Part shown: positions 1-6,676 of the stretch, piece after piece | Layout of the letters: the number at the start of each line of letters is the position of its first letter | How positions within the stretch are numbered: position 1 is the stretch's first letter | Source of the DNA: Candidatus Bathyarchaeota archaeon | GTDB lineage: Archaea > Thermoproteota > Bathyarchaeia > TCS64 | NCBI GenBank assembly: GCA_014730055.1 | Contig: WJIV01000150.1 | Location: forward strand, 1-15,115 | Length of the DNA stretch: 15,115 nucleotides | Direction of reading: 5' to 3' | The notes under the pieces: generated by a model | What the model saw: only the letters and a program-made list of their open reading frames with translations | Told to the model about the DNA's origin: nothing | Databases searched by the model: none | Translations under genes and position numbers: made by a program

Positions 1-2
1 AT

Positions 3-548
3 GTGACAGTATATGATAAACACTATAGACAACCAGATCACTTCGGCTCTCCCTACCCAGCACTGATCTCATTCTTCAGAAATTATGAGCCAAAGGGAAC
101 CATACTAGATCTAGGATGCGGACAAGGTAGGGACTCACTGGTATTAGCACGTATGGGATACCGAGTAATCGGAGTAGATGTATCAAAGTTAGGTGTCTCA
201 CAGATGTTATCAATCTCAGAGCATGAAGGATTGGATATTCAAGGTATTGTCAGTGATATGTATGAATACAAGATCCACGATTACATCGACATTGTCTTAC
301 TTGACTCTATGTTTCATTTCAACAAGAGAGATATAGAGAAGGAGACTTGTTTTTTGCTAAGAATAATGGATGAGCTACGGCTTGGAGGTATACTGTGTAT
401 TGTAGTCTCAAGGTCTAAACGAATAGAGAAGGAGCTACTGAAAGTCTTTAATATCTCCGAGTTTTGTTGGGTATCTCTTTTTGATGGGTACATAGATTAT
501 CCGGATAATCAAATAGAAATGAGAATGATAGTCTCAAAGAAAAAATAA
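3..548 (+). CDS. class I SAM-dependent methyltransferase (TehB/UbiE-like fold)
   Basis: This predicted cytosolic methyltransferase transfers a methyl group from S-adenosylmethionine to an unidentified substrate. Motif I is ILDLGCGQGR at residues 34-43, and the acidic end of the next strand, VIGVDVS (Asp59), would bind the ribose of SAM. The N-terminal YDKHYRQPDHFGSPYP resembles the lead-in of small TehB-like methyltransferases. The later LLDSMFHF and LRLGGILCIVVS stretches fit strands 4 and 5 of the Rossmann fold. At 181 residues it is a near-minimal family member without a C-terminal domain. The GTG start lies at the window edge, so a longer N-terminus upstream cannot be excluded. The gene stands alone, so context gives no substrate. 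The fold is secure; the specific function is not. Confidence 0.8.
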   Translation: MTVYDKHYRQPDHFGSPYPALISFFRNYEPKGTILDLGCGQGRDSLVLARMGYRVIGVDVSKLGVSQMLSISEHEGLDIQGIVSDMYEYKIHDYIDIVLLDSMFHFNKRDIEKETCFLLRIMDELRLGGILCIVVSRSKRIEKELLKVFNISEFCWVSLFDGYIDYPDNQIEMRMIVSKKK

Positions 549-550
549 AG

Positions 551-583
551 AATGCTGATGGTTTGTGGGAGGTATGCAGCATT
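551..583 (+). other. inverted repeat just after methyltransferase stop
   Basis: AATGCTG at 551-557 and its exact complement CAGCATT at 577-583 could form a 7-bp stem with a 19-base loop, beginning two bases after the TAA. No oligo-T follows it directly, so a terminator role is only a guess. Confidence 0.25.
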
Positions 584-617
584 TGAAAACCCCAACTAGT
601 AATTATTGAGATGATTC

Positions 618-625
618 TTTATATA
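618..625 (+). promoter_or_regulatory. TATA box of amphi-Trp gene
   Basis: TTTATATA is centred about 33 bases before the ATG at 655, which places transcription start a few bases from that ATG, as in a leaderless archaeal mRNA. The GGAG at 626-629 is too far upstream to serve as a ribosome binding site. Confidence 0.5.
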
Positions 626-654
626 GGAGTAAATAGATTATTAAATTGATAATT

Positions 655-921
655 ATGTCTGAGAAAATCCTTATGAAGAGTGAAGATCGTAGAAGTAGAT
701 CTGAGATAGCGGATTTTTTGAAAGATGTTGCCTTAAAAATTGACGCTGGGTCACTGACTCTTCGTCAAGGTTCAGAGGAACTCGTATTCAATATTCCGGA
801 TACGTTAACACTTGAATTAAAGGTAGAGGAAAAAACCGGGCAAACACCGAAAGTTCAGTTCGAGATTGAGCTCGAATGGTTAAAAGATGGCCATTCAAGT
901 AGCGCAATCGAGATCCTGTAA
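655..921 (+). CDS. amphi-Trp domain-containing protein
   Basis: This small acidic protein of 88 residues matches the amphi-Trp domain family, which is frequent in haloarchaea, methanogens and some bacteria and has no firmly assigned biochemical role. The start KILMKSEDRRSRSEIADFL and the core SLTLRQGSEELVFNIPD followed by an ELKVEEK strand are the family pattern: a short helix and then amphipathic beta strands. The tail QFEIELEWLKDG carries the typical late Trp. An in-frame TTG at 646 would add three residues, but the ATG at 655 is preferred because it gives the usual N-terminus and lies at the expected distance from the TATA box. It has its own promoter and is followed by an oligo-T run, so it is probably monocistronic. 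Confidence 0.85.
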   Translation: MSEKILMKSEDRRSRSEIADFLKDVALKIDAGSLTLRQGSEELVFNIPDTLTLELKVEEKTGQTPKVQFEIELEWLKDGHSSSAIEIL

Positions 922-930
922 TCCATATCA

Positions 931-938
931 TTTTTTTT
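931..938 (+). terminator. oligo-T terminator after amphi-Trp gene
   Basis: Eight consecutive T residues begin nine bases after the stop codon. Archaeal RNA polymerase terminates at such runs without needing a hairpin. Confidence 0.4.
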
Positions 939-1008
939 AATAAACAAATATGAAAATAAGTTATATTCTTGAGGAGTAAATATCGATAAAAAATTGGATT
1001 TTTGTTTT

Positions 1009-1493
1009 CTATCTTAGATATTTTTCGTAATCCTTAACATGATATCTTATGTGTTTTCTGCCTCTTTGAACCAGACAAAAGCCTTCTTTCTCCAGCTTTT
1101 CTCTCTGAGCTTCTATCCCACCTGGATACTTTGGGTTAAGAGAGCCATCATTCTTGATGGTTCTCCAGTATGGAAGAGTGTCACCCATCTCCTGGGATGC
1201 ATTGGCAGCGATATTTACATAGATACCAGTGGTGAGGGTACAACAGAAATCAACATCATGGTTTGAGGCTAATATTTCACACAATCCGTTAGAGTCTGTA
1301 ATTTCCCTTTAGGCACTTCCTTCATACATTGATAGATCTCTTTGCCAGGCGCTAGTACTACGCTGTCTCCTGGCTTTGCACCTTGTTTTTCTAGGGCTCT
1401 CCAGCAGGGAAAGTTTTCCTCCAGCTCCAGAATCTTGGGAAAATCCTTGTCTCCTTCAAGTTTTTCTTTCCAAGTCTTTTTCTTGTATGACAC
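1009..1493 (-). pseudogene. MGMT-like family protein, frameshifted
   Basis: Two adjacent minus-strand frames together make one protein of about 160 residues of the MGMT-like (alkylguanine transferase-fold) family. The first frame starts at GTG 1493 and reads SYKKKTWKEKLEGDKDFPK through EVPKGKLQTLTD. It then runs into a stop, while the adjacent frame continues CEILASNHDVDFCCTLTTG, NIAANASQEMGD, PYWRTIKNDGSLNPKYPGG and KDYEKYLR. One missing base near 1276-1289 explains the break. Where true repair proteins have PCHR with an acceptor Cys, this family has PYWR, so it would not itself accept alkyl groups; a non-enzymatic DNA-lesion-binding role is an inference. The promoter looks intact: TATTAATA-type element 25 bases before the GTG. 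Either a recent pseudogene, a sequencing error, or (least likely) recoding. Confidence 0.8.
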
Positions 1494-1512
1494 GAGTAAG
1501 AATATGAGATTA

Positions 1513-1522
1513 TTAATATAAA
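1513..1522. promoter_or_regulatory. shared AT-rich TATA element between divergent ORFs
   Basis: TTAATATAAA read on plus, and its complement read on minus, is centred about 25 bases before the minus-strand GTG at 1493 and about 33 bases before the plus-strand GTG at 1551. The distance fits the minus gene best. Confidence 0.45.
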
Positions 1523-1550
1523 ATGAAGGAAAGCCTTCAGAACATATCTC

Positions 1551-1784
1551 GTGTGTCAGCTACGTATATCTGGTGCTACAAGGCCAGCAACCAGGATTCC
1601 ACAGGGATATTTAGATTATGAGCCCCCTAGGTTGCCTTCACTAACTTCACTTCCTTCACTAAATAAACATGAGCTAAAAATAGGAAACACAGATACAGCT
1701 ACAGTAGCTGCATCAACCACGGCAAGAAAATTGAAAAGTATTCAGAAAAAATGTGGAATAAGAAGAAAAGGCTATTATTTATAA
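1551..1784 (+). CDS. hypothetical small basic protein containing a repeat copy
   Basis: This is an unrecognised 77-residue frame starting GTG at 1551. It contains a proline/leucine stretch with an internal duplication (LPSL twice, from CCTTCACTAA repeated at 1635 and 1653), then TDTATVAASTTAR encoded by the 38-base direct repeat, then a strongly basic tail (KLKSIQKKCGIRRKG). No hydrophobic core or known domain is visible. A TATA-like element lies about 33 bases upstream. The two differences between the repeat copies are synonymous in this frame, which weakly favours translation, but in the second copy this frame is closed by a TGA two codons upstream. It may therefore be a chance frame across a DNA-level element. 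Confidence 0.25.
   Translation: MCQLRISGATRPATRIPQGYLDYEPPRLPSLTSLPSLNKHELKIGNTDTATVAASTTARKLKSIQKKCGIRRKGYYL
1689..1726 (+). repeat. direct repeat copy 1 with 23-base dyad core
   Basis: This 38-base segment recurs at 10300-10337 in the same orientation with 36 matches; the differences are at 1718 (C here, T there) and 1721 (G here, A there). Its core, 1692-1714, is a near-perfect palindrome: arm GATACAGCTAC, a single central A at 1703, and arm GTAGCTGCATC, with 10 of 11 positions complementary. No T-run follows. It could be an operator, a recombination core or part of a dispersed element. Confidence 0.85.
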
Positions 1785-1798
1785 GAAAAAATCATCGA

Positions 1799-2092
1799 TT
1801 AGGTTTCTTTATTCTTTTTTCTGAAATCGTAGAACTCTCCGTCTCTTACCTGTGCGAGGTATCTTCTACCCTTCAGCACCCACATGATCTGGTGCCCTTC
1901 ACGAGCCATCTTGGCCCAGTTGCTCCCTGTTTCAGGGTTCTGCTCAAGATAACTGTATCCCTCTATCTTGAAGAATCGAAGACCCGAACGGTTCGTAAAG
2001 TCCATGTGATAGGTATCTCCCTCTATCTCAATGGATTCAAGATCGTTGAAAATTGCATCATAAGCGGGGTCTGAAACATCTTAAATTTTCAT
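1799..2092 (-). pseudogene. unknown conserved-looking small protein with premature stop at codon 4
   Basis: Reading from ATG 2092 on the minus strand gives M-K-I, then TAA at 2081-2083. It then stays open for 93 more codons, through DVSDPAYDAIFNDLESIEIE, IEGYSYLEQNPETGSNWAKM, AREGHQIMWVLKGRRYLAQV and DGEFYDFRKKNKET to the stop at 1799. The residues between the TAA and the next ATG (2005) look as protein-like as the rest, and TTTTAAAG lies 25 bases before ATG 2092. The intact gene was therefore probably 97 codons. A shorter 68-residue product starting at 2005 could still be made. I do not recognise the family with certainty; the NP-x-W-x-K-x-ARxGH-x-IMWV pattern and alternating strands suggest a small cytosolic beta-rich protein. 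It is transcribed divergently from the ribbon-helix-helix remnant at 2164. Confidence 0.6.
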
Positions 2093-2113
2093 ACTTGATT
2101 AGAAATAAAATAA

Positions 2114-2134
2114 CTTTAAAATGATTTAAAAAAC
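2114..2134. promoter_or_regulatory. divergent promoter region
   Basis: CTTTAAAA at 2114-2121 reads TTTTAAAG on minus, 25 bases before ATG 2092. TTTAAAAAAC at 2125-2134 lies about 35 bases before the plus-strand ATG at 2164. The two broken genes share this 71-base intergenic space. Confidence 0.4.
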
Positions 2135-2163
2135 TGAAAAACTAATAACATTGAGCAGTAAAT

Positions 2164-2376
2164 ATGAAGGACATCACGGAAATTCCGATATCCACCGAGC
2201 TGGTTAAGAGGATCCAGTAAGAGGTAGAAAAAAGTGGAGGAGGTTTCGTGAGTGTCTCAGACTATATTGAATTCATCCTCAGAGAGCTCTTAATGAACGA
2301 ACAAGACCAAGCATTATCACACGAAGATGAAAAAAAGGTTCATGATAGACTTAGAGCCCTGGGATATATTGAGTAG
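2164..2376 (+). pseudogene. ribbon-helix-helix (CopG-like) protein with in-frame TAA at codon 19
   Basis: The frame ATG 2164 to TAG 2374 encodes 70 codons with one internal TAA at 2218-2220. Before it is MKDITEIPISTELVKRIQ and after it EVEKSGGGFVSVSDYIEFIL, then RELLMNEQDQALSHEDEKKV and RLRALGYIE. A short strand (TEIPIS), helix A (TELVKRIQ-x-EVEKSG) and helix B (VSVSDYIEFILREL) give the order of an RHH DNA-binding domain, and the tail ending in RALGYIE is typical of a small archaeal RHH family. The family usually has a charged residue where the TAA lies, so a single substitution from AAA, GAA or CAA explains it. TAA is an ordinary stop elsewhere in this window, so codon reassignment is unlikely. 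Restart at GTG 2248 would lack the DNA-contacting strand. Confidence 0.75.
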
Positions 2377-2392
2377 TAATATTTCAAAGGAA

Positions 2393-2401
2393 AATTATAA
2401 A
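2393..2401 (+). promoter_or_regulatory. TATA box of GPT-like transferase gene
   Basis: AATTATAAA is centred 29 bases before ATG 2426, predicting a leaderless transcript that starts close to that codon. Confidence 0.45.
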
Positions 2402-2425
2402 CTCAAATTAATATTATAATAATGG

Positions 2426-3376
2426 ATGATAGAGGGTCCACTTTTTTTAGCCATATGTGTATCCTCTTTTCTTGTAGTCTTCATAAGCCTACCACCATTA
2501 ATCAGAAGATTAGAGGAAATTGGTTCAGTTAAAACGGATTACCATAAAAATAGTTCAAGAAAAGTTGCCTGCCCAGGGGGCTTGGCTATATTGCTAGGTT
2601 ATTTTTTCGGTTCAGTATTAACCGGATTACTGGGTTTAAACGAGAGCTCGCTCTTGTTAATAGCTTTTGTAACCGTTTTGGGCGCGGTTGTTGGCCTCGT
2701 TGATGATCTCCTATCTTTCAAAAAAGCCACGATAATATGTTTCACGATACTTATGGGTCTCCCTCTCTGGGCATTTTACCAAGGAGGTACAGTAATTGAT
2801 ACCTTTTTTTGGGGATTAATAGACATAGGCATACTTTACTTACCCCTATCAATTCTTGGAATTTCCTTCCTGAGTAACGCGGTTAACATCTATTCTCCTC
2901 TTAATGGCCTTGAGAGTGGACTTGCCTTCATAACCTGTACCGGGCTGACTGTATGTGCGATTCTGTATCATAGCATGGAGTCCGCGATATCTTTAGCTAT
3001 CATGGCCTCTTGTTTACTTGCTTTTCTCAGATGGAACATTTACCCATCTGAAATATTTCTGGGAAACATTGGAACTTACATGATAGGTTCTCTTATAGCC
3101 TCCGCCATCATAGCGGGTAGCATAAAAGTAGCTGGAATAATTGCTTGTTTCCCATACTTTCTCAACTTCTTTTTAAGAACCTGGGATAGATTCGAAAAGT
3201 TTACCGCAGATACAACAGAGGATGGTTTAATAGTAACTTCAAAGCCGGGAACATTGTGGTCCCTATTTATTTTAAATAAACCAAGACATGAAAGAACGGT
3301 GGTAATTTTCTCGTGGATAATACAAGCCACATTTTCCCTTACAGCGATTTTTTATAGCCTCATACGTAATCCATGA
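2426..3376 (+). CDS. GPT/MraY-superfamily UDP-sugar:polyprenyl-phosphate sugar-1-phosphate transferase
   Basis: This polytopic membrane enzyme is predicted to move a sugar-1-phosphate, probably GlcNAc-1-P, from its UDP form to a dolichyl or similar lipid phosphate on the cytosolic face, the first step of archaeal N-glycan or surface-glycan assembly (AglH-like). Visible motifs are DYHKNSSRKVACPGG (residues 38-52), the metal-binding VDD at 92-94, NAVNIYSPLNGLESG (151-165) and KPRHER (285-290). The NGLE-x-G and PRH-x-R forms follow archaeal and eukaryotic GPT rather than bacterial MraY. The 316 residues with about ten membrane segments are normal for the family. One oddity: FLGNIG at 211-216 has Asn214 where the family's FxGD-x-G motif usually has Asp. 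The gene is followed after 21 bases by the GT-C-like protein, so the two are probably co-transcribed. Confidence 0.85.
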   Translation: MIEGPLFLAICVSSFLVVFISLPPLIRRLEEIGSVKTDYHKNSSRKVACPGGLAILLGYFFGSVLTGLLGLNESSLLLIAFVTVLGAVVGLVDDLLSFKKATIICFTILMGLPLWAFYQGGTVIDTFFWGLIDIGILYLPLSILGISFLSNAVNIYSPLNGLESGLAFITCTGLTVCAILYHSMESAISLAIMASCLLAFLRWNIYPSEIFLGNIGTYMIGSLIASAIIAGSIKVAGIIACFPYFLNFFLRTWDRFEKFTADTTEDGLIVTSKPGTLWSLFILNKPRHERTVVIFSWIIQATFSLTAIFYSLIRNP

Positions 3377-3397
3377 TATTGCCAGGGGAATCACCTA

Positions 3398-5116
3398 TTG
3401 CTAGGATATGCGGTCTATCTACTTCTCATCATATTACCTGGGCTTACCATATCTAGGCTTCTACGATTAAGAAACAGGTCCCTTAGCGGTATGATCTCTA
3501 CAGCAATATCTCTAGGTATATCTTTTCTGATAGTATTTTTATCCATAACACAAGCCATTTTCGAGGGATTAAATAAAAATCACCTATATTTTATAATAAT
3601 AGCATCTGGTTTTACACTGGTATTTCTTTTAAGAAATAGTAGTGAGAAATTTACCTATAGCTATGATAGTTATGATGCCTTAATTTTCCTAATATATATT
3701 GGGTACCTAGGGTTTCTGTGGCTACATTTTTTAAAGTTCCCAATATTCCCAAACTCATCCAGTGGAGACTTCATTTTTCACTTGAAATCTTCTCTAAAGC
3801 TCATAGAAGGAGAGAAGAACATAATCAACCTCGGATACTATCCAGGCGTAGAACTACTACTAGGTTCAGGGATCCTAATGATAACAGGAGAAACCCTTGT
3901 AGTGATGAGGCATCTGATGAGCCTATTAACAGCATTCATGCCCTTAATGATTTATAATACAGCAAACAACTTTTTTGACGATAGGAGAAAAGCTATAATT
4001 TGCGCGTTATTATATGCTTTTTCCGCAATATTCTGGTATGACAGCCTATACATATCAGGCCTATACGCTAATCTTCTAACTAATCTTATCGCTGTAAGTT
4101 CACTTTCCATTATATATGAGAGTGTAAACGAGAAGAACCCTGGATATTATCTCGCAATATTGTTGAGCGGTACGTCTTTGGTATTATCTCATTCTACTTC
4201 TATCATTTTTATAGTAACTGCCTGGATTTTTATGATATTAATAAAAGTTAGAAAACAGGGATTTCTAAATAAGTACTCTAGATCAGTTACTTTTTTATCA
4301 GTTCCTTTAATTGGGGTATTTTTTTATCCAAAAATTCTCAGCAGACTATCTAATATCCTTTCCGGGCAATTTGTCGCCATAGAGTTAGGTGATCCGGTTT
4401 TTAATCTAATTAGACCTTTATCTCCTTTCATCGCATATATGTCAGGGTATATGGGGATAGTAGTAGTCTCCATTATTTTAACAGGTTTTTTTTATCTAAT
4501 AGTTGACTATAAAAACAAGGATTTCTGGAGCAGTTTTTTTTCTATTTGGTTTCTATTTATTTGGATATTGAGCCTCCAAGGTAGACAGGTTTGGAGATTC
4601 GCATTATTAGCTAAGACCCCATCGATATTTTTGATTGGGTACCTTATTGGAGATGTTATAAACTCCCTCGAAGGAATAGGCAGAGGGTATTTGAGGTCTT
4701 TAAAAACTCAGACATTTAACGCTAATGGAGTGTCCGCTCTCCTAGTAGTTGTTGTCTTAATCTCCGGAGGCTTACTGAATTATACTTTTTCAAGTTTATC
4801 ATACAGAGAAAATGCTCAAAGACAGAAAGAGATATTTCAATCATTCAATTGGGTATCCGAGAACACGGAAAATAACTCAAAAATCATGGTTTTATCTGAG
4901 TGGGAGTATATCTATTTACCCCAATTTACCTCTCGTGAGTATTATCATGTATCTATTACAAGTAACTTCAATATGACCGAGATTAAGGAATGGTCCGTAA
5001 CTTTTTCAGACTATATTATATTATCGAGTAGTCTACGGGAATCTTTTAAAGAAAGTGGAGTATTCGAAGAAACCTGGAGTAATGGTATCGTTACTATATT
5101 CTTGGTATCTCGCTAG
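3398..5116 (+). CDS. large multi-spanning membrane protein, probable GT-C-type glycosyltransferase
   Basis: This 572-residue protein has many hydrophobic segments to about residue 465 and a soluble C-terminal domain of about 105 residues. The first large outer loop contains GDFIFHLKSSLKLIEG with Asp124-x3-His128, the acidic/His loop pattern of GT-C enzymes that use lipid-phosphate-linked sugars. SHSTS (His265) and GRQVWRFALL (395-404) are further polar sites near membrane edges. GT-C assignment is from architecture and context, not from a clear family signature; a polymer flippase or polymerase is an alternative. No WWDYG motif of an AglB/STT3 oligosaccharyltransferase is present. The TTG at 3398 is the first start after the upstream stop, with AGGGG at 3384-3388 as a weak ribosome binding site. 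The 3' end overlaps the convergent gene by 23 bases. Confidence 0.72.
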   Translation: MLGYAVYLLLIILPGLTISRLLRLRNRSLSGMISTAISLGISFLIVFLSITQAIFEGLNKNHLYFIIIASGFTLVFLLRNSSEKFTYSYDSYDALIFLIYIGYLGFLWLHFLKFPIFPNSSSGDFIFHLKSSLKLIEGEKNIINLGYYPGVELLLGSGILMITGETLVVMRHLMSLLTAFMPLMIYNTANNFFDDRRKAIICALLYAFSAIFWYDSLYISGLYANLLTNLIAVSSLSIIYESVNEKNPGYYLAILLSGTSLVLSHSTSIIFIVTAWIFMILIKVRKQGFLNKYSRSVTFLSVPLIGVFFYPKILSRLSNILSGQFVAIELGDPVFNLIRPLSPFIAYMSGYMGIVVVSIILTGFFYLIVDYKNKDFWSSFFSIWFLFIWILSLQGRQVWRFALLAKTPSIFLIGYLIGDVINSLEGIGRGYLRSLKTQTFNANGVSALLVVVVLISGGLLNYTFSSLSYRENAQRQKEIFQSFNWVSENTENNSKIMVLSEWEYIYLPQFTSREYYHVSITSNFNMTEIKEWSVTFSDYIILSSSLRESFKESGVFEETWSNGIVTIFLVSR

Positions 5117-5666
5117 ATTTTCTTCCAGCGTATAATACTATTACCATTAAGGAAACTAAGCTAAAGGCGGGAAGCATCCTCGTGTAAGGATTAGAAAGTA
5201 CCTCACCGCCAACTGCTTCAATGATAGCTTCCGGGACGTTATCAGGAATTACATTAACTGTTAACCTAAAATTCCCACCTCCAGGTAGTGTCACAGTTAT
5301 ATGATTGGTCCCACACTGAGGGTTGCCTTCACATAGGCGTTTTGATTCACCGTTATCTATTGTCATAACTGTGGGGCCAAACAGCCCTTGTGGTAAAGTA
5401 AGAGTAAGTGGCTCCGAATATATGTTGATAAACCCGCCTCCAATAACGGTATCAGTTGGAATTATTGTAGTCGTAACCGAATCAGGCTGGAACCCATTAG
5501 AATTTATCGTGACAGTGAAATCAGCATCACAATCTTGAGCCAGAACATAATTGAACAATGATACATCTGCAACAGGATTAACGGCTATTAACGATAAAGG
5601 AATAATCATAATCAAAAGCGCAAACCAAAGACCTGCATTTATTAACTTATGCCTGGAAAGAAACAT
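5094..5666 (-). CDS. secreted membrane-anchored hypothetical protein
   Basis: This is a 190-residue protein with an N-terminal hydrophobic segment (about 11-29, signal anchor or signal peptide) and a Thr/Val-rich beta domain outside the cell (about 44-142). A C-terminal membrane segment (about 164-181) is followed by a basic tail, GRKSSEIPRI. The beta domain reads FTVTINSNGFQPDSVTTTI and later HITVTLPGGGNFRLTVNVI, which resembles a cupredoxin or immunoglobulin-like sandwich. However, the His/Cys/Met set of a copper site is not evident. Cys46, Cys112 and Cys118 could form a disulfide. Its position among glycan genes suggests a cell-surface protein, possibly a glycosylation target. CTTATATAGA lies 30 bases upstream of ATG 5666. 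I do not recognise a family. Confidence 0.65.
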   Translation of the reverse strand: MFLSRHKLINAGLWFALLIMIIPLSLIAVNPVADVSLFNYVLAQDCDADFTVTINSNGFQPDSVTTTIIPTDTVIGGGFINIYSEPLTLTLPQGLFGPTVMTIDNGESKRLCEGNPQCGTNHITVTLPGGGNFRLTVNVIPDNVPEAIIEAVGGEVLSNPYTRMLPAFSLVSLMVIVLYAGRKSSEIPRI

Positions 5667-5690
5667 TTTCGATTAATTCAATTTAAATTA

Positions 5691-5729
5691 TCTATATAAG
5701 TCTTCGCCAGGCTGTAACAAATATTAAAC
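5691..5729. promoter_or_regulatory. divergent promoters for secreted protein and epimerase
   Basis: The minus-strand element CTTATATAGA (complement of 5691-5700) is 30 bases before ATG 5666. The plus-strand element AAATATTAAAC (5719-5729) is about 32 bases before TTG 5756. Both spacings predict leaderless transcripts. Confidence 0.45.
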
Positions 5730-5755
5730 TCCAGAACACAACTACTTTGTTAACA

Positions 5756-6676
5756 TTGAGATATTTTATAACAGGTGGAGCCGGGTTTGCTGGGAGCAAC
5801 TTCATTGATTTGATGAAAAAAGATCCTGAAAACGATATCATAGTCCTTGATAATTGCATTCACGGCGACAGCGATTATTTCGATAAACTCAGTTCCGACC
5901 CTCAGATAGAGCTTGTAAGAGGGGACATTAGGGATCAAAAAGATGTTGAGAGATGTCTGCCGGGGATAGATGTAGTTCTTCACCTAGCTGCTCTCATAGA
6001 AGTACCTTACAGCGTGAGGAACCCTATTGAAACACATGATGTTAATGTCAATGGCACTCTGAACATCCTTGAAGCTTGTAGGAAAAAAGATGTTAGCAGA
6101 ATTATTTACCCCAGCTCAAATTTAACTTACGGAGAGCCAGTATATCTCCCCGTAGATGAGGCTCATCCTCAAAATCCGGTTAGTCCCTATGCTGTAACCA
6201 AGTGTTCCTCTGAGAAATACTGTTATGCCTACTATAAGACCTATGGTCTTAAGACGACCATGCTAAGGTTCTCAAACCTGTATGGGCCAAGGGGTCTCGG
6301 AGTAATCAACATATTCATACGGGCAGCTCTCGAGGGTAGACCTTTAGAAATTCAAGGGGGGTCTCAAATGCGTACATTTACACATATTTATGATGCATAT
6401 CAGGGGGCATTGAAATGTCTAAAGAATTTCTCATCAATAGGTGAAATATTTAATATAGCCGGTCCTGAGAGCGAGAGCATCGAGGGTATCTCAGGAATCA
6501 TAGCCAAGGAGATACCTGGTGTAAAGATTAATCATGTTGGTAGCAGAGTTGGTGATGTTACCAGCAGCAGGTACCATATTTCTAATGAGAAGGCAGCCAA
6601 GTTGCTTGGTTACGAGCCTGATTATGACCTCAGAAAAGGTATCAGACAGGTAATAGATTTCGAGAAGAGTCTATGA
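5756..6676 (+). CDS. NAD-dependent epimerase/dehydratase (GalE-like extended SDR)
   Basis: This cytosolic nucleotide-sugar enzyme probably epimerises UDP-glucose/UDP-GlcNAc at C4 or acts on a related substrate, supplying donors to the neighbouring glycosyltransferases. From the chosen TTG the protein has 306 residues. It shows GGAGFAG (7-13) for NAD, VLDNCIHGD for the NAD ribose, LHLAALIEVPYSV, the catalytic SSNLTYGE (Ser near 120-121) and Tyr145-x3-Lys149 in SPYAVTK. LRFSNLYGPRG and the late TFTHIYDAYQG belong to the substrate half. A TTG at 5747 would add three residues, but starting at 5756 gives the standard N-terminus RYFITGGAGF right at the start. Its stop overlaps that of the convergent GT4 gene by six bases. 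The exact sugar cannot be told from sequence. Confidence 0.9.
   Translation: MRYFITGGAGFAGSNFIDLMKKDPENDIIVLDNCIHGDSDYFDKLSSDPQIELVRGDIRDQKDVERCLPGIDVVLHLAALIEVPYSVRNPIETHDVNVNGTLNILEACRKKDVSRIIYPSSNLTYGEPVYLPVDEAHPQNPVSPYAVTKCSSEKYCYAYYKTYGLKTTMLRFSNLYGPRGLGVINIFIRAALEGRPLEIQGGSQMRTFTHIYDAYQGALKCLKNFSSIGEIFNIAGPESESIEGISGIIAKEIPGVKINHVGSRVGDVTSSRYHISNEKAAKLLGYEPDYDLRKGIRQVIDFEKSL

Noticed and set aside
2081..2220. TAA reassigned as a sense codon, given two in-frame TAAs in otherwise good genes
   Set aside because: TAA ends other normal genes in the window (methyltransferase, amphi-Trp) at family-typical C-termini, and long intact genes contain none in frame. Single lesions are simpler.
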